11,021 nucleotides of DNA. Origin: JBLHRE01 sp047625765. Lineage in GTDB: Bacteria; Bacteroidota; Bacteroidia; Flavobacteriales; JBLHRE01. The position numbers and the translations under genes were made by a program. How positions within the stretch are numbered: position 1 is the stretch's first letter; every line of letters begins with the position of its first letter. The DNA lies in the NCBI GenBank assembly GCA_047625765.1, contig JBLHRE010000051.1, positions 1-11,021 on the forward strand, written 5' to 3'. The notes beneath the pieces are model-generated. The model was given only the letters and a program-made list of their open reading frames with translations. It had not been told where the DNA came from and did not search any database. This document shows positions 1 through 7,251 of the stretch, piece by piece.

Positions 1-1097
1 TTTTCACCCATATCCCATATATAAGTCTGAACATTTGAATCTGGCTCTACAGTTGCAATCATTTCTTGATTGACACATAAAGAACCTGCCAGGTTAACCT
101 TAAATGGATATTCCTTTTTAAATTTTGCACTCCCTGAAAATGAAATCTTAAAACTACTATTCCCTGTGTTCAGGTAATTATTTACAATTAATCCATATTG
201 CTTCCCATCTTCCAAATCTAAATATCTAAGATAGTTGTCATCTCCTTGAAAACAATCAAGAAGCTCTTGCAGATCTGTAGAAGTGAAATTTAAGCCCGTT
301 GGCCCGACACATTCCCCTCCTCCGCTAGCCATACATCTTATTGCATTATCACCTTTAATATCATGGATGGAATAGTTGGGTAATTCGTAGACCACAAAAT
401 CTAAATCGTCTGATGTCAACAGCGGTTCAATATCAAAGGCCAAAGTACCATCACCATCTGCTATCCAAGTAAACCAAGCAGTATTAGCTTCAATTGGCCC
501 AGTTGGAGAACTCGCTCTCATGCATGTACCTTCAGTTTCACGGTTATCATATCCAGCACCTGTTATTTCAAGAAATGTTTTAGGAAAAAAATCTTCTAAG
601 CGCAATGCGCTGGTAATATCTTGACCGGGATAATTACCGGAAACATAATTATCAACAAAAACCCCAAAAGTACCTTCTAATGACGAAACCCTAATCAGGT
701 ATTTTTTAATAGGATCTAAGCCCGAAACCACCATTGTTAGGTGTCCTCTAAATAAAATATTGGAGCATTGAATTTCTACCAAGTCAGTACAGCCAGTCGA
801 TTCGTAAATAGCAATACTTACACTTTCCAAAGTTCCAAAACCCGTATTTTTACCATTTACTGCAAACGCCAAATCCGAGTACATAGGATTCATTTCAAAC
901 CAAAACTCTTTCTTTACATTACTCCAGCATGTAGCTTTAGCAATTCCACTTTGCTCTGAGTTTGAAAAATCAAAAGAGTTTGGTTGAGAATACCATTGAA
1001 AAATTGAATCAAGTTGAAAGGGAGTGCTACAGGAATTTTGTGCTAATGCTTGTAAATGAAAACAGAAAGCAAATACTATCAGAATGGTTCGCAACAT
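1..1097 (-). CDS. Secreted Cys-containing PKD-type surface protein (5' part, runs off window)
   Basis: The frame is open from an ATG at 1097 down to base 1, giving 365 residues without the C-terminus. Residues 1-19 form a signal peptide (hydrophobic run ILIVFAFCF, cleavage likely after LALA before Gln20). Residues 23-150 look like a beta-sandwich domain of the kind found at the front of Bacteroidota surface proteins: CSTPF, then EFWFEM, IAIYESTGC and KKYLIRV. Residues 180-322 form a second domain with GTC, ANTAWFTW, LAFDIEP, DDLDFVVYEL, IRCMASG and GPTGLN. This matches the N-terminal domain of the gene starting at 7252. The visible end (SLCVNQEMIATV, then QTYIWDMGE) looks like the start of a PKD domain, whose usual core is W-D-F-G-D-G. 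Such proteins commonly end in a T9SS sorting or gliding-motility-associated C-terminal domain; that part lies outside the window. No promoter is visible in the 42 bp before its start, so co-transcription with the upstream FG-GAP gene is likely. The exact function is unknown; adhesion or a cell-surface role is inference. Confidence 0.8.
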   Translation of the reverse strand, partial: MLRTILIVFAFCFHLQALAQNSCSTPFQLDSIFQWYSQPNSFDFSNSEQSGIAKATCWSNVKKEFWFEMNPMYSDLAFAVNGKNTGFGTLESVSIAIYESTGCTDLVEIQCSNILFRGHLTMVVSGLDPIKKYLIRVSSLEGTFGVFVDNYVSGNYPGQDITSALRLEDFFPKTFLEITGAGYDNRETEGTCMRASSPTGPIEANTAWFTWIADGDGTLAFDIEPLLTSDDLDFVVYELPNYSIHDIKGDNAIRCMASGGGECVGPTGLNFTSTDLQELLDCFQGDDNYLRYLDLEDGKQYGLIVNNYLNTGNSSFKISFSGSAKFKKEYPFKVNLAGSLCVNQEMIATVEPDSNVQTYIWDMGE

Positions 1098-1139
1098 TTT
1101 ATGGAATATTGGGTTAATATGATCGCAATTTACGCTATT

Positions 1140-3296
1140 CTATTTTACAACCTTAGTAACAGAATACCCTTCTTTTTGCTCCAAACGAACGAAGTAGACT
1201 CCAGGTTTCCAAGCTTTAGAAGAGATGCTCACCTTACCAAATACATTTGATTTACGGTAAACAGGCATTCCCATAATATCGTAAACCAGTACATCTCCTC
1301 TCCCACTAAAGGATACATGAAATAAATTTTGTACTGGATTTGGATACACCTGCAAACTAGATTTTGGCCTTTCAAACAAACCTATATTATCTGGATCTAC
1401 ACCTTTAAAATAATGTATTCCGCCAGTCATGTTCCCTCTAAACACATCCAGCCAGCCATCATTATTGATATCGGCTAGAGCCATGTTGGCTTTGGTACCA
1501 TCGTAATTTTGAAGCACATCTTCTGATTGTTTTTGAAATTGCCCATCCAAATTCCCTTCTATCGTATTAAAACGATGTATATACCCCGTAGAACTTCCTA
1601 CCCATAATTCGTAAATGCCATCAATTTCTATCACTTTAGGATCGCTTAATCCTTCTAAATACACTGGGTCTTGCACAGAAACACCACCTAAAGTATCTGT
1701 CACCAATTCAAATGCAAAACTCTCTTTGGTGCCAATATTTCTATAATAATTGATGTTACCCACACGCTCTCCAATCAGCAAGTCAATTTTACCATCTCTA
1801 TCTAAATCGACTAATTCTGGGGCCGCAAAATTACCTACGTCAATTCCGTCTAAAACGGGTTTATTTATTTGAAAATTGGGAGAAGTACTTGTTCCTTCAT
1901 TTTTATAATAATGGATGTTTCCATCCCTATCTCCAACAATCATATCTAAGTCTCCATCATTGTCTAAATCTGCAAAGCTTGGATGTTGCGCGGGGAGTAC
2001 GTTATTGCCGGTAAAATTGGCAAGGTCGTTTGTAAGCCATTCGAACTCTGGAATACTTGCAGAGCCTATATTTTTATAAAATACTATTTGCGCATCATAA
2101 TTGCCAAAGCCATCGTAAACGCCATAAGAACCCACTACTAGGTCTAATAAATTATCTCCCGTTAAATCTACCAACTCCGGAATGGCCACATCACCCACTT
2201 CAATCATACCTTCGGTTAAGAAATCCTTTTGCTGCAAATTGTAATTAGGACTTTCGTTACTACCCGTATTTTTGTAAAACCATACATTATCCATATTCAA
2301 CCCACCACTGTTCGTGGCTGGTGCAACTAGCATATCTATCTTGTCATCAAAATCCACATCAATATGGTACATACCTGGAAATATGGGCATTTGTACCGAC
2401 ACATTATAACCTGGAAATAAAGTGTCTTTAGTTGTCATTTTTGCTTGTACTTTAGTACCCTGATTGTAAGCTGCTACAACGGTATTAAATGACACATCAC
2501 CTAAAAGAATATCTTTTAATCCATTGCCATCTAAATCTAAAACTGCTAAGGTAGATCCTGAATGTTTTGGAGTTTCACCTTCAATAATAATACGCTCTGG
2601 ACAAGCCTCTAAAAGCACATTATTTGTTAAGAAATCTTCTTTAAACTTCCCCCAGCAATCATCTACTAATTCATATTTTATACTGTCAGAATGTCCATAT
2701 GTTTCTTGTGATACATTTTTATGAAACTCTATGGTTGTGCCTGCTAAGGCAAATGTGAATATATCCAAATCACCATCATCGTCTATATCTACAATCGCTG
2801 GAATATCAACACGGCTCACATATAGGTTAAATTCACTACCACTACCATAGTTAGATAATAAGCGAGGCCCGTTTAAGTAATATTCGAATTGTAAACCCAC
2901 TGTTGCATTTCCTGTGTTTTTATACAATGCGATCCCTGCTGTAGTACTAGAAAAAATATCCTGCAACCCATCACCATTAAAATCTCTTAGCAACATCCAA
3001 TCTTCTATAGCTGGAAATACTTTTATGTATTGAGGCGCATATATATATCCACTGCCCGTATTAATAAAAGGAAGCTTTCTATCTCCAATTCTATCAAATG
3101 CCAGAATATCGTTTAAGCCATCATAATTTAAATCGATCGATGAAAATTGCGGGCTATTTGCTCCACCAGCCCAAGGATTTTCCAGTGTTTTATTCTGCAT
3201 TGATACTAAAATACCCGAAGACCTTATAAAAGCATCTTGCGCATTTATAGTAATCGTATAGGTATATAGAAGGGCAAACAGTAGCGTCCGAATCAT
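1140..3296 (-). CDS. Secreted FG-GAP/VCBS repeat protein with T9SS type A sorting domain
   Basis: This is a complete protein of 718 residues. Residues 1-19 are a signal peptide (MIRTLLFALLYTYTITINA, cleaved before QD). The body is a series of FG-GAP/VCBS beta-propeller blades. Nine DxDxDG-type calcium-loop motifs or close variants begin at residues 55 (DLNYDGLND), 105, 170 (DIDDDGDLD), 254, 313 (DVDFDDKID), 377, 443 (DLDNDGDLD), 497 (DLDRDGKID) and 609. Several are followed by blade ends such as GNIHYYKNEG. Residues 648-718 form a T9SS type A sorting domain: LQVYPNP at its start, VYDIMG and KPGVYFVRL inside, and a basic end KVVK. The product should cross the inner membrane by Sec and the outer membrane by the T9SS, then be released or anchored at the surface. 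Ligand and role are unknown. A longer reading from a TTG at 3320 is possible, but that codon lies inside the -7 promoter element, so ATG 3296 is preferred. The gene is followed after 42 bp by the PKD-type gene on the same strand. Confidence 0.9.
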   Translation of the reverse strand: MIRTLLFALLYTYTITINAQDAFIRSSGILVSMQNKTLENPWAGGANSPQFSSIDLNYDGLNDILAFDRIGDRKLPFINTGSGYIYAPQYIKVFPAIEDWMLLRDFNGDGLQDIFSSTTAGIALYKNTGNATVGLQFEYYLNGPRLLSNYGSGSEFNLYVSRVDIPAIVDIDDDGDLDIFTFALAGTTIEFHKNVSQETYGHSDSIKYELVDDCWGKFKEDFLTNNVLLEACPERIIIEGETPKHSGSTLAVLDLDGNGLKDILLGDVSFNTVVAAYNQGTKVQAKMTTKDTLFPGYNVSVQMPIFPGMYHIDVDFDDKIDMLVAPATNSGGLNMDNVWFYKNTGSNESPNYNLQQKDFLTEGMIEVGDVAIPELVDLTGDNLLDLVVGSYGVYDGFGNYDAQIVFYKNIGSASIPEFEWLTNDLANFTGNNVLPAQHPSFADLDNDGDLDMIVGDRDGNIHYYKNEGTSTSPNFQINKPVLDGIDVGNFAAPELVDLDRDGKIDLLIGERVGNINYYRNIGTKESFAFELVTDTLGGVSVQDPVYLEGLSDPKVIEIDGIYELWVGSSTGYIHRFNTIEGNLDGQFQKQSEDVLQNYDGTKANMALADINNDGWLDVFRGNMTGGIHYFKGVDPDNIGLFERPKSSLQVYPNPVQNLFHVSFSGRGDVLVYDIMGMPVYRKSNVFGKVSISSKAWKPGVYFVRLEQKEGYSVTKVVK
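1143..1355 (-). other. T9SS type A C-terminal sorting domain
   Basis: These are the last 71 residues (648-718) of the FG-GAP protein. The order VYPNP, two beta-strand segments, VYDIMGMPVYR, KPGVYFVRL and a terminal lysine-rich strand is the usual Por secretion / type A sorting layout. It is recognised by the T9SS translocon in the outer membrane and usually removed by the PorU peptidase. Its presence implies that the genome carries a T9SS. Confidence 0.9.
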
Positions 3297-3317
3297 AATA
3301 TAATTAATAAGAATAAA

Positions 3318-3347
3318 CAAAAGTACAACAATGGGTAACAGTACAAA
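3318..3347 (-). promoter_or_regulatory. Bacteroidota-type promoter of the FG-GAP gene
   Basis: On the minus strand TTTG (3347-3344) is followed by an 18-bp spacer and TACTTTTG (3325-3318), an exact match to the Bacteroidota -7 consensus TAnnTTTG. Transcription would begin near 3310-3314, which leaves a short leader before the ATG at 3296. The in-frame TTG at 3320 could not be on this transcript, which settles the start codon if the promoter is real. Confidence 0.65.
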
Positions 3348-3492
3348 TTGTTAACTGTATGTTTCTATTTTTGACCTTAAGTTTTTACATTTCTCTATTA
3401 TCAATTATAAATATTTGTGAAGGTAAATTCCATTTTAAAATTAAAAGGCTCCTGCTCTAATTTTCTATCACCCTGCTAAACTGTAATATTCA

Positions 3493-3523
3493 TTGGGATT
3501 TGTCAGATGAAAGGCTATATTTG
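3493..3523 (+). promoter_or_regulatory. Bacteroidota-type promoter of secDF
   Basis: TTG (3493-3495), a 20-bp spacer and TATATTTG (3516-3523) fit the Bacteroidota -33/-7 pattern TTG / TAnnTTTG. The transcript would start near 3530, with a leader of about 35 bases before the secDF ATG. The leader has no strong Shine-Dalgarno match, as is normal in this phylum. The stretch between this and the divergent promoter (about 3348-3492) is AT-rich, with no gene or clear operator that I can see. Confidence 0.6.
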
Positions 3524-3566
3524 CCCGTTCAAAATTTAGGAAAAACTTATCCAAACAATAGATTCG

Positions 3567-6500
3567 ATGCAAAACAAAGGAGCGATCAAATTATTCGCAA
3601 TTGTATTTGGTTTAGTATGCTTATACCAACTTTCATTTACATGGGTAGCAAAAAGTGTAGAAGAAGATGCGCGCATTTATGCCAATGGTGATGCCACTAA
3701 AGAACAGTACTTTTTAGACTCCATTTCTGGAGAAGGTGTTTATGACATTGGTGTTCGTGATTACACGTTTAGCGAATGTAAGAACCGTGAATTAAACCTT
3801 GGTCTTGACCTTAAAGGTGGTATGAACGTTATTCTTGAAGTTTCGGTTCAAGACATTATTCGTTCTTTGTCCAACAAATCCAAAGAGCCTGTATTTAACA
3901 AAGCATTAGCTTCTGCTTCTGCCAGACAAAGAGATTCTCAAGAAAATTTCTTGGATTTATTTGAGCAAGAATTCGCTAAGGAGAATGCAATCTCTGCAAG
4001 TCCAGTTGCTTTAAATTCTCCAACTATTTTTGGTACGCGTGAATTGCGCGATCGTATCTCTATAGATGCCAACGATGCTGCTGTAATGCTTGTTGTAAGA
4101 GAAGAGGCAGATGGTGCTATTGATAGAGCTTTTAGTGTTTTACGTGCTCGAATCGACAAATTTGGTGTTGCACAACCAAACATCCAGCGTTTAGGAGCTT
4201 CTGGACGTATTTTGGTTGAATTACCAGGAGTTAAGGATGCTGAGCGTGTTAAAAAACTATTACAAAGTACTGCTCAATTAGAATTCTGGCATACCTATGA
4301 TAACCGTGAGGTTATTGGTTTCTTAGAAGCTGCAAACTTACGTTTGCGCGACTTGGTGGAAAAACCAGTTGCAACTAAAAAAGATGCTTCTGACGAATTA
4401 AGCATTAACGACTTGGATATTGAAAATGTTGATGGCGACTCTACTTCTGCAGATTCTGCGGCAACTGATAGCCTAAATGCATTAAACGCATTTAACCCAC
4501 TTTACGATATTTTGATTCCAAACTTGGTTCAAAATGCACAGGGTGGTTATACACCTGGCGAAGGTCCTTTTGTTGGTTTTGTTGAGATTAAGGATACTGC
4601 CTTAGTTAACCAATACCTTAAAAAACCACAAATCTTAAACTTATTACCTTCTAACATGAAGTTTGTAAAGTTTCTATGGACTGCGCAAACTACAGGACAG
4701 GATGGTCGTTACTTGCAACTGTGTGCTATTAAATCTAACAGAGAAGATGTTGCTCAATTAGGTGGTGATAAAGTAACCGATGCAAATCAAGAATTTGATG
4801 AATTTGGTCGTGCTTCAATAGGCATGAAAATGAATGCTGAAGGTGCTAAAATCTGGAAAAAGATGACCACAGAAGCTTCTGCTGATCCTCAAAATACTAG
4901 ATCTATTGCTGTTGTTCTAGATAACTCTGTATACTCTGCACCTAACGTAAATGGTCCAATTCCAAACGGTAGCTCTCAAATCTCTGGTAGCTTCTCTGTT
5001 ATAGAAGCTCAAGATTTAGCGAATGTTCTTAAAGCGGGTAAATTGCCTGCTCCTGCTCGTATTATTCAAGCAGAAATTGTTGGTCCTTCATTGGGTCAAG
5101 AAGCTGTTGATGCTGGTTTCTTATCGTTTATGATGGCTTTATTGGTGGTGTTGTTATACATGATTTTCTACTACGGAAAAGCTGGTTTAGCCTCTAACCT
5201 TGCCTTGTTAATTAACATGTTCTTCATCTTTGGTGTTCTTTCGTCTGTAGGTGCTGTTCTTACTTTACCAGGTATTGCCGGTATTGTTTTAACCATTGGT
5301 ATGGCGGTAGATGCCAACGTTCTTATATACGAACGTATTCGTGAAGAGCTAAGTGCTGGTAAAGGTTTACAATTAGCTATCTCTGATGGTTACAAAAATG
5401 CATATTCATCTATTATCGATGCAAACGTCACCACCCTTTTAACAGGTATTATTCTTTATGTTTTTGGTACAGGTCCAATTAGAGGTTTCGCAACTACTTT
5501 GATTATTGGTATTTTAACTTCTCTTTTTGCAGCAATCTTTATTACAAGATTGGTTTTTGCTGCTCAATTAGCGAAGAAGAAAAACATCACATTCTCAACA
5601 GCTGTAACCAAAGGTGCTTTTACTAAATTCAAGATTGGGTTCTTGAACAAACGTAAAATGTATTACGTAATCTCTGGAATAATTATTGCCGGTGGTATTT
5701 TCTCTTTGTCTACTAAAGGATTAAACCAAGGTGTTGATTTTACTGGAGGACGTTCTTTCCAAGTACGTTTCGACCAAACGGTTAATACTACTGAAGTTCG
5801 TAAGTCTTTGGCCAAAACATTTGTTGCAGAAGGACAAGATGTTGGTATTGAAGTGAAGACATTTGGTAAAGACAACCAAGTTCGTATTACCACCAACTTT
5901 ATGGTAGAAGAGTCTGGAGTAGAAACAGACGCTATTGTAAACGATGCTTTGTACAACGGTCTTGCAGCTTTGTTTGCTAATGACATTGATAAGAATGGTT
6001 TCTTTAATGAAAATGAAACTAAGGTAGCAGGACTTATGTCTTCTACTATGGTTGGACCAACCATTGCTGATGATATAAAGCAAGCAGCTTTCTGGTCTAT
6101 CTTATTCTCATTAATTGTTATTTTCCTTTACATCCTATTGCGTTTCCGCAAATGGCAATACTCTTTGGGTGCTGTAGTTGCAGTATTCCATGATGTTATG
6201 ATTGTATTGTCTGTATTCTCGATCTTTAACGGAATCTTACCATTCTCATTAGAAATAGATCAAGCGTTTATTGCAGCCATCTTAACCGTTATTGGTTATT
6301 CGATTAACGATACCGTGGTTGTATTTGACCGTATTCGTGAGATGCTAGGTTCGCGTAAGAAAGAAGATGTAACCACAGTAGTAAATAGAGCATTGAACAC
6401 TACTTTAAGTAGAACTATAAACACCTCTTTAACTACTTTCTTTGTATTACTTATAATCTTCATATTTGGAGGCGATGTAATTAGAGGGTTCATGTTTGCA

Positions 6501-6602
6501 TTGATGGTAGGTATCATTGTAGGTACTTATTCTTCTGTATGTATTGCAACTCCAGTTATGGTTGATACTTTGAAAAAAACGGACGAGAAGGTTCGTAAAT
6601 AA
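3567..6602 (+). CDS. secDF: Protein translocase subunit SecDF (SecD-SecF fusion)
   Basis: The product is 1011 residues, the usual size for the Bacteroidota fusion. It is an inner-membrane RND-family protein that uses the proton gradient to help SecYEG/SecA pull secreted proteins across the membrane. Residues 5-27 form the first membrane helix. The SecD periplasmic part has LGLDLKGG (78-85) and RARIDKFGVAQPNIQRLG. The SecD membrane part starts after GPSLG (506-510) and includes GMAVDANVLIYERIREE, with Asp582 at the conserved proton-path position. The SecF half has QGVDFTGGRSFQVRF, MVGPTIADDI and GYSINDTVVVFDRIRE (Asp915, Asp921). Arg949 in RTINTSLTTF probably corresponds to the conserved SecF arginine. 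Two local oddities stand out: an acidic Ser/Asp-rich insert at residues 266-303, and an EF-hand-like loop at 806-817 in the SecF periplasmic domain. The gene has its own promoter and terminator, so it is probably transcribed alone. No yajC is seen beside it. Confidence 0.97.
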   Translation: MQNKGAIKLFAIVFGLVCLYQLSFTWVAKSVEEDARIYANGDATKEQYFLDSISGEGVYDIGVRDYTFSECKNRELNLGLDLKGGMNVILEVSVQDIIRSLSNKSKEPVFNKALASASARQRDSQENFLDLFEQEFAKENAISASPVALNSPTIFGTRELRDRISIDANDAAVMLVVREEADGAIDRAFSVLRARIDKFGVAQPNIQRLGASGRILVELPGVKDAERVKKLLQSTAQLEFWHTYDNREVIGFLEAANLRLRDLVEKPVATKKDASDELSINDLDIENVDGDSTSADSAATDSLNALNAFNPLYDILIPNLVQNAQGGYTPGEGPFVGFVEIKDTALVNQYLKKPQILNLLPSNMKFVKFLWTAQTTGQDGRYLQLCAIKSNREDVAQLGGDKVTDANQEFDEFGRASIGMKMNAEGAKIWKKMTTEASADPQNTRSIAVVLDNSVYSAPNVNGPIPNGSSQISGSFSVIEAQDLANVLKAGKLPAPARIIQAEIVGPSLGQEAVDAGFLSFMMALLVVLLYMIFYYGKAGLASNLALLINMFFIFGVLSSVGAVLTLPGIAGIVLTIGMAVDANVLIYERIREELSAGKGLQLAISDGYKNAYSSIIDANVTTLLTGIILYVFGTGPIRGFATTLIIGILTSLFAAIFITRLVFAAQLAKKKNITFSTAVTKGAFTKFKIGFLNKRKMYYVISGIIIAGGIFSLSTKGLNQGVDFTGGRSFQVRFDQTVNTTEVRKSLAKTFVAEGQDVGIEVKTFGKDNQVRITTNFMVEESGVETDAIVNDALYNGLAALFANDIDKNGFFNENETKVAGLMSSTMVGPTIADDIKQAAFWSILFSLIVIFLYILLRFRKWQYSLGAVVAVFHDVMIVLSVFSIFNGILPFSLEIDQAFIAAILTVIGYSINDTVVVFDRIREMLGSRKKEDVTTVVNRALNTTLSRTINTSLTTFFVLLIIFIFGGDVIRGFMFALMVGIIVGTYSSVCIATPVMVDTLKKTDEKVRK

Positions 6603-6622
6603 ATCGAATCTCTATTCATATT

Positions 6623-6661
6623 AAAAGGTCTCTATTGGTTTTAGCCAATAGAGACCTTTTT
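6623..6661 (+). terminator. Rho-independent terminator after secDF
   Basis: This is a perfect 16-bp inverted repeat (6623-6638 and 6645-6660) with a 6-base loop, TTTTAG. The right arm ends in TTTT, followed by TG and another TTTT at 6663. It starts 20 bp after the secDF stop. The outer stem pairs are A-T and the core contains GG-CC pairs. The left arm starts with AAAA, so the hairpin could also act on the other strand. Confidence 0.88.
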
Positions 6662-6680
6662 GCTTTTAGAACATTCCTAA

Positions 6681-7173
6681 CATTACACCAATACCATTCC
6701 TATATTAGGAGCTGGATGTTTGGCTGCCACTTTGCCACTCTGCTTATTAATACTGGATGTAAGACACATCTGCTTGCGAGAGATACTGATTGTATATCAA
6801 TGCAATTAGAGGGCTTAAAAGTCTCTAGTTACACCGGAGACCTCCACGTTCAAAATACCTCAGCCTTCGATAAAATAGAAGATCTACCAAAATCCGACTT
6901 GATACTATTGGGATTGAAAACCGTTTGCAACTGATTGCCTTGCTGAACGAAATACACGACTTGTCTCAAAAAATTGGAGTCCGTTTACAGAAGGTTTCCC
7001 CAAACACTCAAAACCCTCTTTGGCTAGAGATATTAAAACTGGGGGCACCCTCAGAATTAATACATTTAAATGGAATGGTGGTAACATTGGGCAAGCAGCA
7101 CCATTTCCCTACTCCGTTAAACAAAGCACTTTATAATTTCTTGATACCCTTGGAGTTGATGGCAAGAAAATAA
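6681..7173 (+). pseudogene. Decayed 2-dehydropantoate 2-reductase (panE/apbA-like)
   Basis: The family reduces ketopantoate to pantoate with NADPH for coenzyme A synthesis; intact members are about 300 residues, and this remnant codes for about 160. Pieces appear in family order but in shifting frames. TIPILGAG (6693-6716) is the start of the Rossmann dinucleotide motif. One base is missing at 6717-6718, and FGCHFATLLINTGCKTHLLAR to SDLILLGLKT follows in the next frame up to a stop at 6932-6934. Then QLIALLNEIHDLSQKIGVRL (6926-6985) fits the helix before the C-terminal domain. KPSLARDIKTGG (7011-7046) lies in another frame. After a shift in the five-G run at 7041-7045 comes PSELIHLNGMVVTLG, ending at the TAA at 7171-7173. 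In outline the C-terminal pieces follow the family pattern S-M-x-x-D-I, T-E-I-x-x-I-N-G, x-P-x-N. Roughly 125 central residues, including the usual catalytic lysine region, are gone. No ATG precedes the Gly motif in its frame, and a stop lies at 6678-6680. A working enzyme is very unlikely. Confidence 0.85.
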
Positions 7174-7251
7174 TAAGGCCAATTTTAAATAACAACCAAC
7201 CTGCCGTTAAATATGATTTCTTTTAAGTAGCTTTAAACCAATATTTTTTTG

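Noticed and set aside
3336..3353. Imperfect inverted repeat TAACA...TGTTA over the -33 box of the FG-GAP promoter, a possible operator
   Set aside because: The arms are only five bases in AT-rich DNA and no second copy was seen, so chance is the simpler explanation.
5663..6083. Two minus-strand open frames of 120-133 codons inside secDF
   Set aside because: They lie wholly opposite the conserved SecF coding sequence, overlap each other, and show no recognisable domain, so they are shadows.
6635..6934. Possible 99-residue small protein starting inside the terminator
   Set aside because: Its first 27 residues come from the terminator hairpin and non-coding DNA. From residue 28 on it matches the N-terminal half of the PanE/ApbA family, and the stop is followed by the C-terminal half in another frame, so it belongs to the pseudogene.
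6925..7173. Possible 82-residue protein
   Set aside because: It is the C-terminal part of the same decayed ketopantoate reductase, with no proper start and a frame change within it.
7174..7251. Promoter for the giant protein gene, for example the TATTTTTTTG just before the ATG
   Set aside because: It does not have the TAnnTTTG spacing and would leave almost no leader. No better match with a TTG box at the right distance was found.
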